Shown: positions 1 to 8,817 of the stretch, one piece after another
Layout: each line of letters opens with the position of its first letter
Numbering within the stretch: the stretch's first letter is position 1
From: Sphingobacterium yanglingense
GTDB lineage: Bacteria; Bacteroidota; Bacteroidia; Sphingobacteriales; Sphingobacteriaceae
NCBI RefSeq assembly: GCF_004363245.1
Contig: NZ_SNYV01000017.1
Location: forward strand, 186,001 to 250,000
Length of the DNA: 64,000 nucleotides
Reading direction: 5' to 3'
Notes under the pieces: generated by a model
Told to the model about the DNA's origin: nothing
The model's database searches: none
The model's input: the letters and a program-made list of their open reading frames with translations, nothing else
Translations under genes and position numbers: made by a program

Positions 1-3
1 AAA

Positions 4-555
4 ATGAGGAAATCGAATTCTATTGAAATGGTGGACAGAAAACTTGAATTTGGCAAGCAGCTAATCAAGTATAGAGAAGTTGCTGGATTAACACAAGAAG
101 AGTATGCAAAATTTCTTAAGTTAGACAGAAAAGTCGTGCATAACGCAGAATCTGGAACGCATAGTTTAGGAATAGAAAATTTAGAAAAACATGCTGCTGC
201 ATTTGGTGTACCATATTACATCATGGGAAATCCAAACATTGAACCACCGACTTATGACGAATTACCAGAAGATTTAAAAGCATATATAGCGCAGGTCAAA
301 ATCGATAGGGAAAGGAAAAAAGAAGAACCACAGCAAAAGATAGGTGTGGTCGTAGACCAAGAGATACCTACTTTTCTTGCTACTCCTAAAACTGCCTTAG
401 AGTTTGTAAATCATTTAAAACATTTGGGGCTGACATCCACATCACAAAACATTAAAAATTTACTTACATCAAAAAAACGAAGTAAAATAGTAGATGTCAT
501 TCCAGCAAAAGGAGAAGATGACGACAAGTATGTCTACAAACAAGAGCAGAGTTAG
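4..555 (+). CDS. XRE-family helix-turn-helix transcriptional regulator
   Basis: The protein has 183 residues. Residues about 16-75 form a lambda-repressor-like HTH: GKQLIKYREVAGLTQEEYAK is followed by a recognition-helix region (KLDRKVVHNAESG) and ENLEKHAAAFGV, the usual XRE pattern of a DNA-binding cytoplasmic regulator. The remaining charged C-terminal part (residues 80-183) matches no domain I know. The first ATG lies three bases from the window edge and the frame is open upstream, so the true start could lie outside. The gene stands alone beside a repeat-rich, degraded stretch, which suggests an accessory region; its target is unknown. Confidence 0.75.
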   Translation: MRKSNSIEMVDRKLEFGKQLIKYREVAGLTQEEYAKFLKLDRKVVHNAESGTHSLGIENLEKHAAAFGVPYYIMGNPNIEPPTYDELPEDLKAYIAQVKIDRERKKEEPQQKIGVVVDQEIPTFLATPKTALEFVNHLKHLGLTSTSQNIKNLLTSKKRSKIVDVIPAKGEDDDKYVYKQEQS

Positions 556-842
556 AATATGTATTCGACGAGCCCCTTTATTCGTATCAAAAATAAACTA
601 AGATTAAGGTATCTTATCAAATCCTGAAGTAGAGTAAATTTCCCTATTACCTATCTTTAAACAGCTATTGTAAGGCATACATGCCGTATCATCTAAGGCA
701 TTTTTGCATGTACGGGTTTGTACCTTGCCCTTCGGTCGTTCTTGCAGGTTTCTTTGAGAGAGGTAGGAAACGGGGTCGAGACTATCTTGGGACATCCTCG
801 CCTGTTGTTCGCTTATTGTTCGACCATCGTTTGCCCTAGAGT
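556..842. other. Intergenic stretch without a convincing gene
   Basis: There is an open frame on the minus strand (604-867, 87 codons), but its predicted protein has no recognisable domain or signal peptide and its upstream end runs into the 10/11-bp array. I treat the frame as chance. I see no tRNA, promoter or clear terminator here. Confidence 0.45.
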
Positions 843-991
843 CAAAGTATAGGCGAAGTAAGACCAAAGGATAAGCGAAGCAATCCCGAAGGAATCTCGA
901 AGATGATACGGAGCGTTATCGAAGCATAGCCGAATCTATAGCGGAGTTGAACGGACTTGAGCGGACTTAAGGGGAGTTGAGGGGACTTTGA
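843..991. repeat. Array of 14 units with 11-bp then 10-bp period, consensus CGAAG-N6
   Basis: Units begin at 843, 854, 865, 876, 887, 898, 909, 920 and 931 (nine 11-bp units) and then at 942, 952, 962, 972 and 982 (five 10-bp units). Each opens with CGAAG or a near variant (CAAAG, CGGAG, CGGAC, GGGAG). The 10-bp half has the consensus CGGASTTGAR. Neither period is a multiple of three, so this is not a coding repeat. The spacing equals about one DNA helical turn, so the conserved pentamer would face one side of the helix. Function unknown. Confidence 0.85.
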
Positions 992-1049
992 CCAATTGAT
1001 TTATCTTATTTCTATATTATTGTATTTCATACCGAACGGTTTATCCAAA

Positions 1050-1547
1050 ATGGCACCATCTATCAATCCTGTTGACGAGTATCAACACCGCGCCCGCGTA
1101 CCTCAATGCGGTAACCACAACCATCAAGAACACGTTGAGCTATGTCAATTACGCATTGTTCCACCTCAACAACTTAGATACAGATCTCAAGACGTTGTTG
1201 ACGACCGTCAAGGACACATTGATTAATGTCGACAAAGTATTGACGCATCTCAACAGTCTGGACACATACTTCAAAACGTTATTGATGACCGTCAGGACGC
1301 ATGGAGTATCGTCAACAGAGCATTGACACAGATCAGCAGCTTTAACACAGATCTCAAAACGTTGTTGATGATCATCAAAGACATATTGAGTAGTATCAAT
1401 AACGCACTGACATCCTTCAACACACCTTGATCGGTCATCGACAGTTTATTGAGTACCGTCTACAGCCCATTGACGCTACTCAACCAACTAGATATTGTCT
1501 TTTCGCTCAATGAATCCACTCTTTTAGATCTCGAGGCTTTTCTCTAA
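1050..1547 (+). pseudogene. Broken gene for a coiled-coil heptad-repeat protein
   Basis: Three aligned pieces make one coiled coil. An ATG at 1050 opens a frame (MAPSIN) that must shift by one base near 1071 to continue as the repeat. Frame 1 (1072-1291) reads heptads such as LSYVNYA, LFHLNNL, DTDLKTL, LTTVKDT. A one-base loss near 1291-1301 moves the repeat back to the first frame. A TGA at 1428 interrupts it, and the same frame then continues to TAA at 1545. Hydrophobic residues at heptad positions 1 and 4 are kept through all pieces. It has no signal peptide and no recognised partner. The alternative is a non-coding DNA array that only resembles coiled coil. Confidence 0.6.
1072..1532 (+). 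repeat. 21-bp repeat (TTGA-N6-TCAA-N7) organised in 84-bp and 63-bp blocks
   Basis: The basic unit is 21 bp with the semi-palindrome TTGAnnnnnnTCAA. Blocks start at TTG/TGG codons at 1072, 1135, 1219, 1302, 1386 and 1449, giving block lengths 63, 84, 83, 84 and 63. These are three or four 21-bp units, the 83 being 84 with a one-base deletion. The third unit of a block often starts GATACAGATCTCAA. Twenty-one bp equals one heptad of protein and also two turns of DNA. Units decay after about 1490. Confidence 0.8.
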
Positions 1548-1627
1548 AATCATGGTTAATCAATCTCCGCAAAAATGGAGCGAGTGACTGGTCTACCGCG
1601 GTTCGGTTTTTAGTGCGATAATCAAAA

Positions 1628-1652
1628 AAAGAGCAGGTTATACCTGCTCTTT
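1628..1652 (-). terminator. Terminator of the SusC/SusD operon
   Basis: A perfect 11-bp stem (1628-1638 with 1642-1652, core GAGCAGGT/ACCTGCTC) with a 3-base loop is followed on the minus strand by a T run (the A run at 1624-1630). A second hairpin, AAAGAGAG (1653-1660) with CTCTCTTT (1675-1682), lies between it and the SusD stop. Confidence 0.85.
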
Positions 1653-1715
1653 AAAGAGAGTTATACCTCAATGGCTCTCTTTGATTCTAAAACACAACAC
1701 ATTTTTGAAAAGTAA

Positions 1716-3209
1716 TTATTTGTTTTGCTCACCTATATTGGGATTATTCTCCATCTCGGAACGAGGAATCAGAAACTGCCATTTATCATCGCCGGCCTTT
1801 ACTAGCATAAAGCCTCCTACAGAAGCAGACGTAAAGTTTGGCACAGCATCCCGATCCATATCTTGGTTTAATCTTTTAAGGTCTAAGAATCTAAACCCTT
1901 CTCCCCACAATTCCGCTCTCCTATAACTCCATATCTCCTTTAACAATTCATTCCCTGTTTTAGTAGATTTAATTGCTCCAGGATTTCGAACCGAATTAAT
2001 CTCATGCAAGACATTTTGAGCTGGCCCTGCCTGTGTTTTTGAAGCATAAGCTTCTGCTTCTATCAGATACATCTCAGACAATCTCATCAAACTCACATCA
2101 CCTAACGTACCTCCAGCAGCTTTAATCGAAAACTTGCGACTCATGAAGGGTTGACGCACAAAATTCGATGCAGGTAATGGAAAATTAGCGGCTGTAGGTG
2201 CAGACTCCCACATACTTTTTCTAACGTCTGTAGCTGGCAAAAAATCATATAATACAGAATTAATACGCTTAGGATTTGCTCTTTGGAATGAGGTATTTGC
2301 ATTATAGGCTATCTGTGCAAAAAAAGACCCAAAAGTATCGCCTTGATCCTCCGAAGGCATAGACGCCCACATAAATTCAGACAAGTTGGCATTATTAAAA
2401 CCAGACTTATACTCTTCTACATTCATAAGCCTGAAGGCCTGAGAATTGATCACTTCTCGAGCATATTTGATAGCATTGTCATAATCTTGCATTGTCAACG
2501 CAACACGTGCTTTCAACCCTTTTGCAATCCAAACATTCGTTTGCGATTTATCCGCTCTAGTTGTTACATTTAACCCAATGGCCTCATCTAAATCCTTATT
2601 AATAGCAGTATAAACCTCCTCAACAGACACTCTAGGCATTTTATTATCCTTTTGAGACAAAGGAAGCGGTACCCCCAATTGATTGTTCGGTTTACTTGAT
2701 GCATCATATCTCTTGCCATAATATTGAACCAAATAAGAATAAGCATAAGCTCTCAAAACCAAAGCCTGTGATTTCAATTTTGCTTTTTGGTCAACAGGAG
2801 CATCCAAGAGATCTATATTATCAAGTACTGCATTTGCATTGCCTATGATACGATAAAACGTCCTATAAACATACGCTGTGTTGGCACCATTATCTATTCT
2901 ATGGCCATTCCAGTTACCGTCACCTGTGCCAGTAAACCAAGTGGAAGAACTAATATGCAAATCTTCCGCTAAAAAGTCATTACTTAACAAAATCCCGCCC
3001 ACACCAGGCTTGTTCTGCACATTTGAACTGACCGCAGTGGTTCGCTCAAACATATATCTGTAAACCCCATTAATTACTGTCTCAACATTTTCAATAGATG
3101 AGAATATCGCTTTATCATCTACTTTATCCGTAGGTGAGGTCTCTAGATAATCTTTCGAACAACTAAGAAAAAACAAAGAAACCAGTCCTAAATATATAGT
3201 TTTTTTCAT
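1716..3209 (-). CDS. SusD/RagB-family outer-membrane substrate-binding lipoprotein
   Basis: The 497-residue protein begins with a short lipoprotein signal ending FFLSCSKDYL (lipid-anchored Cys at about 17), so it is exported and surface-anchored. The body has SusD features: an N-terminal region like ETSPTDKVDDKAIFSSIENV, TPR-type helices with LRAYAYSYLVQYYGKRYD, and a C-terminal RPELW-like block (SYRRAELWGEGFRFLDLKR). It sits 11 bp after the SusC gene in one operon and forms the lid of that transporter. The substrate cannot be read from sequence; such pairs import glycans, peptides or other large nutrients. Confidence 0.93.
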   Translation of the reverse strand: MKKTIYLGLVSLFFLSCSKDYLETSPTDKVDDKAIFSSIENVETVINGVYRYMFERTTAVSSNVQNKPGVGGILLSNDFLAEDLHISSSTWFTGTGDGNWNGHRIDNGANTAYVYRTFYRIIGNANAVLDNIDLLDAPVDQKAKLKSQALVLRAYAYSYLVQYYGKRYDASSKPNNQLGVPLPLSQKDNKMPRVSVEEVYTAINKDLDEAIGLNVTTRADKSQTNVWIAKGLKARVALTMQDYDNAIKYAREVINSQAFRLMNVEEYKSGFNNANLSEFMWASMPSEDQGDTFGSFFAQIAYNANTSFQRANPKRINSVLYDFLPATDVRKSMWESAPTAANFPLPASNFVRQPFMSRKFSIKAAGGTLGDVSLMRLSEMYLIEAEAYASKTQAGPAQNVLHEINSVRNPGAIKSTKTGNELLKEIWSYRRAELWGEGFRFLDLKRLNQDMDRDAVPNFTSASVGGFMLVKAGDDKWQFLIPRSEMENNPNIGEQNK

Positions 3210-3220
3210 TTTTTTTGTTT

Positions 3221-6200
3221 TTAAAATGCAACATTAAGACCAAAGGAAAAGATTTTGCTCAAACCATAGGTAGTAGAATTTGTGCCATCAAACGACTCAA
3301 GCGGATTCAATCCTTTACGCTTCGATATCATTCCTAGGTTTTCACCGGAGAAAAAGATACGTGCCGATCTTAAATCAATTCTATTGATCCAGTTTTTAGG
3401 TAAATTATAAGCGACATTGACATTGCTAAAGCTAATATAAGAAGCATCGATTAACCATCTATTTGAAGCAGCATTTAAATCACTTGTCGCGTTCATATCC
3501 AATCTTGGAATATCCGTTATTTGTCCAGGTGTAGTCCAGGCTTTTCGTTGATCTGCGTGCATTGCGCTACCGTACCTCAAATTCATCAAACCTGCGTATT
3601 CCCCGTCATAAAACTTCCCTCCTAACTGATAATTTATCAAAAAACTAAGTGAAAAATCTTTGTAACTAAATGTATTCTGAACCGACCCAATCAAATTAGG
3701 AATCGCGGTTCCAAAATAATCATACTTCGCATCGGATATAGTCGTGACGTATTCCCTACCATTAACTGTTCTGATTTTTTCAGGTGCAGTACCTTCTACT
3801 GGAGTATAGAGGGATGAGCCATCCGCAGGATCAACTCCTTGAAAATCTCTTAACCAAAAACTATATACATCTCGTCCCACTTCCCTACGCTTAGTTCCAG
3901 AGGTAATAACTGGATTTTCTGCTGGCATTTTTGTAATCTCGTTTTTAAAGAAGGTCCAATTAGTTATCATCCTCCAATTGAAATCCTGTTTACGGATGAT
4001 TTCTCCTCCAAGCTGAATTTCTAATCCCTTATTATAAAGACTTCCAATATTAGCATTAATAGTAGTCACAGGATCTGACAAGGCTAAAGGAAGAGCAAAT
4101 ATCAAATCATCAGAACCTCTTTTATACAGTTCTATTTCACCAAAAACCCGATTCTTCAAAAGGCTAAAATTCAATCCAACATTGTAGGTCTTAGATGCCT
4201 CCCAAGTTAGATCTGGTGTTGCCAAACTACTCAAAAGTAGGCCTGGATGCGACCCATTATTAAATCCTAATGAATAAAAGGCCTGATAAGCATAATAGGT
4301 ACTCAACGCATCGTTACCTACAGCCCCCAAGGAAGCTTTCAACCTTAAATCATTTATCCAAGAAACATTCTGCATAAAATTCTCTTTACTAATAGACCAC
4401 GCTCCCCCTAAAGAATAGAAAGTTCCCCATCTACTGTCTTTATGAAATCGAGATGACCCATCCCTTCTCAACGAAGCATCAAAGAAATACTTGTTATCAT
4501 AATTATATGCCGCCTTAGAAAAATAAGATTCTAGTCTATATACATCTTCATACCCCCCGGCCGAATAAGGAGTAACAAAATTATCGAATTTTGTATTCCC
4601 CGCTAAGATTTGATTCGTCTTTGAGGACGAGTTAATACTAGCTTTATACTCATAATTCTCATGTCCTCCAAATGCTGAGACATAATGTTTATTAAAATTT
4701 TGCTCATAGTACAAAATTTGATTAAATGTCAATGTCCTTGACGAATGGCTCCGATTATAGGAATATCCTTTTAAAGTAGCGCCATCGCCAATCTCTGGAC
4801 TACGGAACTGATCATCTAAACCATTTCTAAAATCTGCACTCACACTCGGTTTGAATTTGAAATGCTTTAAAAAAGAAACTTCTGTAAATGTCCGCGCAGA
4901 TACTGAATTCCTCTTATTCGTCACATCATTCAAAAGAGATTCCCAAATCACATGTCTACCTTGTGATGCACCCGTAGGCCGCGCTACAGCCCCGGGATGC
5001 ATTCCTGCATCATAATATTGTTTCCCGGTTAAAGGGTCAATTATGGCATTTCCAGTCTTGTCCCAAGCATGCACCGGGTAAATAGGCCCTATTCCACGTA
5101 TAAACATAAAAGGATTTACGAAGCTAGCTGCATTATCTGTAGACGCATCTCTTGCCAGATTTCCCTCAGAAGTGCTTCCAGCGACATTTAGTCCAAACTT
5201 TAGCCAATCTTTAACTTCAGAATTTACATTCACACGGCCAGAAAACCTCTTAAAATCTGACTTTAAAATGTATCCATCGTCTCTTAAATATGATAGAGAA
5301 CTATAATAATCTGATTTCTCCTTTTTATTAGAAACACTCAGATTCGCTTCGTCACGATGCCCTTGTCGAGTCATAGCGTCATACCAATTAAAATCATCAT
5401 ATAATAACGATGCGTTTGGATTTAATTTCCCATCTACTCCTACTATATTCTTATCATCTACATTAAAGGGATTATAAACCAACTGAGATGCAATATTATC
5501 GGTAGCATACTGACTTGCTTCTTGATCAGACATGGGTTTTTCTTTTCTAAACTTAACCGAGTTTTTCATGGCTTCCCACATCAACGGATAATACTCCAGA
5601 GTGTTTACTCTTTCGTACTCAGGAATACCACGAGAAGTGAACCCCTTATTTAAAGTTAGAGACAACGTAGGAGTCTCGGAAACTCCTTTTTTTGTGGTGA
5701 TAATGATGACACCATTTCCTCCTCTAGATCCATATAGAGCTGTTGATGTAGCATCCTTTAAGATTGTGAGGCTCTCTATATCAGAGGCTGGTATATCTCC
5801 TATACTACCTTCATATACTGCTCCATCTACAACATACAATGGAGAACTCGACACTGAATAAGACCCGAAACCACGTATACGAACAGACGCGCTACTTCCT
5901 GGCTGACCATTAATACCTGAAACTCCAATACCAGGAGCTGCTCCCGCTAAAGCAGAAGTCAGATTGGTTATCACTCTTTTTTCTAATTCCTTACTGCTAA
6001 CAGTAGCAACCGAACCTGTTATTGCCTCTTTTCTTTGAGTACCATACGCTACTACCACAACCTCATCCAATTCATCATCTGCCACTAAAGTAATGCGGAG
6101 ATTATTTTGATTTCGTACAGCCACCTCTTGCTCAAGATATCCGATATATCTTATAATTAAAATCGCTCCAGCATTAGCTTGAATAGAGAACGTACCTTTT

Positions 6201-6706
6201 GCATCTGTCATAGTTCCCTGTGATGACCCTTTTATTGCTACAGTAGCTCCAGCAAGCGGTAACCCCTCGGCATTTGTAATAACCCCACTTATCCTATTTT
6301 GGGCATCAATTACAAGATTAGGTAAGCTAGGATTTTTTTCAGTCTTTCTATTAATGGTTATGGTTCCATCAATAATTTTAAAAGCCATTTTATTACTTTC
6401 CAAAAGTTGAGTTAAGGCTTCATTTAAATTTTTGCTTTCAATTCTTACATCTACACGCCTTGCTTTCTCAAGGATAGCATCACTATATAAAAATTTATAA
6501 CTAGTTTGTCTGCTTATTTCCTTAAAAGCGTCTTCTAACTTCGCGTTCCGTAGTGAAAGTGATACTTTTTGGGCTTTCCCACTTCCATATACACAAGTCA
6601 TAAAGACCAACATGAGGACTGTTGTTATTTTCATAATCCGGAAAATTACTGGAAAAGGATTCCCCGACAGGGCATTACACCCTTTGCCAAATGATAAGTT
6701 ATTCAT
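3221..6706 (-). CDS. SusC/RagA TonB-dependent transporter with N-terminal STN signalling domain
   Basis: The 1161-residue outer-membrane receptor shows, in order: a signal peptide at about 25-45 (the first 24 residues may be a start extension, with a second Met at 25); an STN (secretin/TonB N-terminal) domain at 47-120; a carboxypeptidase-D regulatory-like domain at 138-208; a TonB box DEVVVVAYG near 214; a plug; and a long beta barrel ending in Phe (GLNVAF). The STN domain normally contacts the periplasmic part of a FecR anti-sigma factor, and the FecR and sigma genes lie directly upstream. The expected circuit is substrate-bound SusC to FecR to sigma, inducing the operon. Confidence 0.94.
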   Translation of the reverse strand: MNNLSFGKGCNALSGNPFPVIFRIMKITTVLMLVFMTCVYGSGKAQKVSLSLRNAKLEDAFKEISRQTSYKFLYSDAILEKARRVDVRIESKNLNEALTQLLESNKMAFKIIDGTITINRKTEKNPSLPNLVIDAQNRISGVITNAEGLPLAGATVAIKGSSQGTMTDAKGTFSIQANAGAILIIRYIGYLEQEVAVRNQNNLRITLVADDELDEVVVVAYGTQRKEAITGSVATVSSKELEKRVITNLTSALAGAAPGIGVSGINGQPGSSASVRIRGFGSYSVSSSPLYVVDGAVYEGSIGDIPASDIESLTILKDATSTALYGSRGGNGVIIITTKKGVSETPTLSLTLNKGFTSRGIPEYERVNTLEYYPLMWEAMKNSVKFRKEKPMSDQEASQYATDNIASQLVYNPFNVDDKNIVGVDGKLNPNASLLYDDFNWYDAMTRQGHRDEANLSVSNKKEKSDYYSSLSYLRDDGYILKSDFKRFSGRVNVNSEVKDWLKFGLNVAGSTSEGNLARDASTDNAASFVNPFMFIRGIGPIYPVHAWDKTGNAIIDPLTGKQYYDAGMHPGAVARPTGASQGRHVIWESLLNDVTNKRNSVSARTFTEVSFLKHFKFKPSVSADFRNGLDDQFRSPEIGDGATLKGYSYNRSHSSRTLTFNQILYYEQNFNKHYVSAFGGHENYEYKASINSSSKTNQILAGNTKFDNFVTPYSAGGYEDVYRLESYFSKAAYNYDNKYFFDASLRRDGSSRFHKDSRWGTFYSLGGAWSISKENFMQNVSWINDLRLKASLGAVGNDALSTYYAYQAFYSLGFNNGSHPGLLLSSLATPDLTWEASKTYNVGLNFSLLKNRVFGEIELYKRGSDDLIFALPLALSDPVTTINANIGSLYNKGLEIQLGGEIIRKQDFNWRMITNWTFFKNEITKMPAENPVITSGTKRREVGRDVYSFWLRDFQGVDPADGSSLYTPVEGTAPEKIRTVNGREYVTTISDAKYDYFGTAIPNLIGSVQNTFSYKDFSLSFLINYQLGGKFYDGEYAGLMNLRYGSAMHADQRKAWTTPGQITDIPRLDMNATSDLNAASNRWLIDASYISFSNVNVAYNLPKNWINRIDLRSARIFFSGENLGMISKRKGLNPLESFDGTNSTTYGLSKIFSFGLNVAF

Positions 6707-6763
6707 ACATTTGATTAATTGAGTTAATGTTAATAGTTTAATTCTGATTAGCTTAACGAATCT

Positions 6764-6791
6764 GAACGGAGGTGCTGCAACACCTCTGTTC
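6764..6791 (-). promoter_or_regulatory. Hairpin between fecR and susC
   Basis: GAAC (6764-6767) and GAGGTG (6769-6774) pair with CACCTC (6781-6786) and GTTC (6788-6791), with one internal mismatch and a 6-base loop. There is no T run on the minus strand, so it is more likely a processing or stability element than a full terminator. Confidence 0.5.
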
Positions 6792-6810
6792 TCGTTTTAA
6801 TACATATTGT

Positions 6811-7959
6811 TTATATCATACCATCTTGTTTTTTTGAAATTAATAATTTATTGTTCTCTATTTTAAAAACTAAACCACTTACAAATTCTAACATTTTTAA
6901 GACTTCACTTAGGTTTGAATCGCGTTTGATCTCTCCTGTGTATGTCTGTGATAAAGAAACCCCTCTAGAAAAAGAAACGTCTATACCGTACCAATTCTGC
7001 AACTGCTTAGCGATAGTTACTATATTATCGCCCTTGAAATAAAATAAATTATTTTTCCAAGCTAGTTCTTTTAGAAGATCAGCCTGACGCACATCGATTC
7101 TACTTTCCATAACTTTGGCTCTTGTCCCCGGTAACAGAGTCTGTTCTAAATCATCCCGATACACGAGAACCTTACCTTCCTCCAACGTAGTAGCCGGAGC
7201 ATCATCATAAGCTGAAACATTAAAACTCGTACCAAGTACCTTCACATTTCCGCCTAATGTCTCTACCGTAAAAGGCCGCTTCACATCCTTAATTACCTGA
7301 AAATAAGCCTCTCCTTTCAACTTAACTTTTCGCTGATCCTTAGCGAAACGACTTGGAAAATCCAACTCACTATTTGCATTTATCCACACTTTTGTACCGT
7401 CAGAGAGCGTTAAATTCAGAAAGTTTGCCGTCGGTACAATTAGTTTATTGAGAGCCATTGTCCCACCTTCTAACACGGTCTTTTTCTTCTCTGTGAGTAC
7501 AGTCCCATCCTCAAGTAGCACGATGTTGTCATCCACTTTGACCTCTACACCATCCGCTAAGATAATTTTCGCTCCCTTAATTGCTGGAAGCACATCTTCC
7601 TTATATGGCTGATCCTTAGTTTTCATAAGAGATAGCGTTCCTAGCTCTTCTTTGCTTCTTAAAAAGAAGAAAGAAATAGCAGACACTGCTGCTAGAACCG
7701 CCGCGACACGCCCCCAACGCAATAGAGATCGCTTACGCCTTTTCTTTTGTATTCTAGACCATGCTTGATCCTCGTCAAAGGATTTGATAATATGCGTATC
7801 TATCCCTCTTTTCATATCTTCTTCTAGGATCCGCAACAACTGAAAATTACGCGGATCCTGCTCAGACCACTCTTGAAGAATACACGCCTCCTCTTCGGTC
7901 AATTCGTTATTGAATTTTCTACGTATTATTTGGGCAATATAGAAAGGGTCAGTTCTCAT
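6811..7959 (-). CDS. FecR-family anti-sigma factor
   Basis: The protein has 382 residues. Residues 1-80 are a charged cytoplasmic part (EEEACILQEWSEQDPRN is typical of Bacteroidota FecR). One membrane helix lies at about 82-100 (WGRVAAVLAAVSAISFFFL). The periplasmic FecR domain follows at about 185-275, with TVETLGGNVKVLGTSFNVSA and LEEGKVLV, and a DUF4974-like C-terminal domain at about 305-380. It holds the upstream-encoded sigma factor at the inner membrane until signalled by the STN domain of SusC. It lies between the sigma gene and susC. Confidence 0.92.
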   Translation of the reverse strand: MRTDPFYIAQIIRRKFNNELTEEEACILQEWSEQDPRNFQLLRILEEDMKRGIDTHIIKSFDEDQAWSRIQKKRRKRSLLRWGRVAAVLAAVSAISFFFLRSKEELGTLSLMKTKDQPYKEDVLPAIKGAKIILADGVEVKVDDNIVLLEDGTVLTEKKKTVLEGGTMALNKLIVPTANFLNLTLSDGTKVWINANSELDFPSRFAKDQRKVKLKGEAYFQVIKDVKRPFTVETLGGNVKVLGTSFNVSAYDDAPATTLEEGKVLVYRDDLEQTLLPGTRAKVMESRIDVRQADLLKELAWKNNLFYFKGDNIVTIAKQLQNWYGIDVSFSRGVSLSQTYTGEIKRDSNLSEVLKMLEFVSGLVFKIENNKLLISKKQDGMI

Positions 7960-8059
7960 AATTTATAAGATTAAGAAACGGAAAGAGAATAAACGGGTGA
8001 CAAAGAATTAACTTTTTTTTAACAAAAAAATATTCTCTAAAATTTGACAGCAATTCAGT

Positions 8060-8593
8060 TTAATTACTGGTGAGCACCAATAGCAAAATAACAAAAAAGA
8101 ATTCGGGGTGAATTTTCTTACGCAGGACTTGTAACGCACGTTGCTTCTGCGTTTTGATAGTATTTATAGATATTGCTAGTCTATCGGCAATTTCCTGATT
8201 AGAAAGCCCATCTAGGTAACTTAGCTTAAATATACGCTGACATGAATCTGGCAATCCGTCAACAACTCTTGATATTTCAGCCATAAATTCAGCACGAATT
8301 ATCTTATGCTCATAATCAATATCATCAGCTTCATTTGCATATTGCCGATCTAAGTATTTTTGTATTGTTTTGCTCTTACGACTTTGATTATATACCGCAT
8401 TACGTATTGCACTATATAAGAAAGAACGAATCGCTAAGGGTTCAGATGAAATCTTATGTTTATTATTTAAATAAGCCATAAATGCGTCTTGCACTAAGTC
8501 TTCAGCAACTTCAGTATCCCTTACCATTTCCCAGGCAAAGTAACACAAGACCTTATAATGTCTTTTGAATTCAACTTGATCTTCGAAATACAT
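8060..8593 (-). CDS. ECF RNA polymerase sigma factor
   Basis: The protein has 177 residues. Region 2 (about 9-75) contains AEDLVQDAFMAYLNN, and region 4 (about 112-165) contains LPDSCQRIFKLSYLDGLSNQ and an HTH with NQEIADRLAISINTIKTQ. It is the first gene of the sigma-FecR-SusC-SusD operon and should direct transcription of it. The last residues are strongly hydrophobic (FFFVILLLVLTSN), an addition beyond the sigma-4 helix that could touch the membrane or FecR. Confidence 0.93.
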   Translation of the reverse strand: MYFEDQVEFKRHYKVLCYFAWEMVRDTEVAEDLVQDAFMAYLNNKHKISSEPLAIRSFLYSAIRNAVYNQSRKSKTIQKYLDRQYANEADDIDYEHKIIRAEFMAEISRVVDGLPDSCQRIFKLSYLDGLSNQEIADRLAISINTIKTQKQRALQVLRKKIHPEFFFVILLLVLTSN

Positions 8594-8753
8594 ATTTGCT
8601 CTCCGCTAGGGATATAATGTGATAGCATACTGTATTTAGCATGCACTAGTAAATATAGTGTATATGAAGATAAATGGCAAATAAGACAGCATATTGATTG
8701 CTTAAGATAAACCCTAACAAGAATCCATCCCTAAAAACTATCATTCCAAGAAA

Positions 8754-8794
8754 AAAATGAGGTTGAACTGATAATCATTGTCCAACCTCATTTT
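8754..8794 (-). terminator. Terminator after the SusE-like lipoprotein gene
   Basis: AAAATGAGGTTG (8754-8765) pairs with CAACCTCATTTT (8783-8794) across a 17-base loop. The A run at 8751-8757 gives a U tail on the minus strand. Confidence 0.8.
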
Positions 8795-8817
8795 AAATTT
8801 CCCCTAGTTTGCTTTTA

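Noticed and set aside
604..867. Minus-strand 87-codon reading frame
   Set aside because: No domain, no signal peptide, its start lies in the 10/11-bp array, and composition follows the repeat rather than coding sequence.
1072..1532. CRISPR array
   Set aside because: Units are contiguous 21-mers without unique spacers and diverge evenly, so they do not have repeat-spacer structure.
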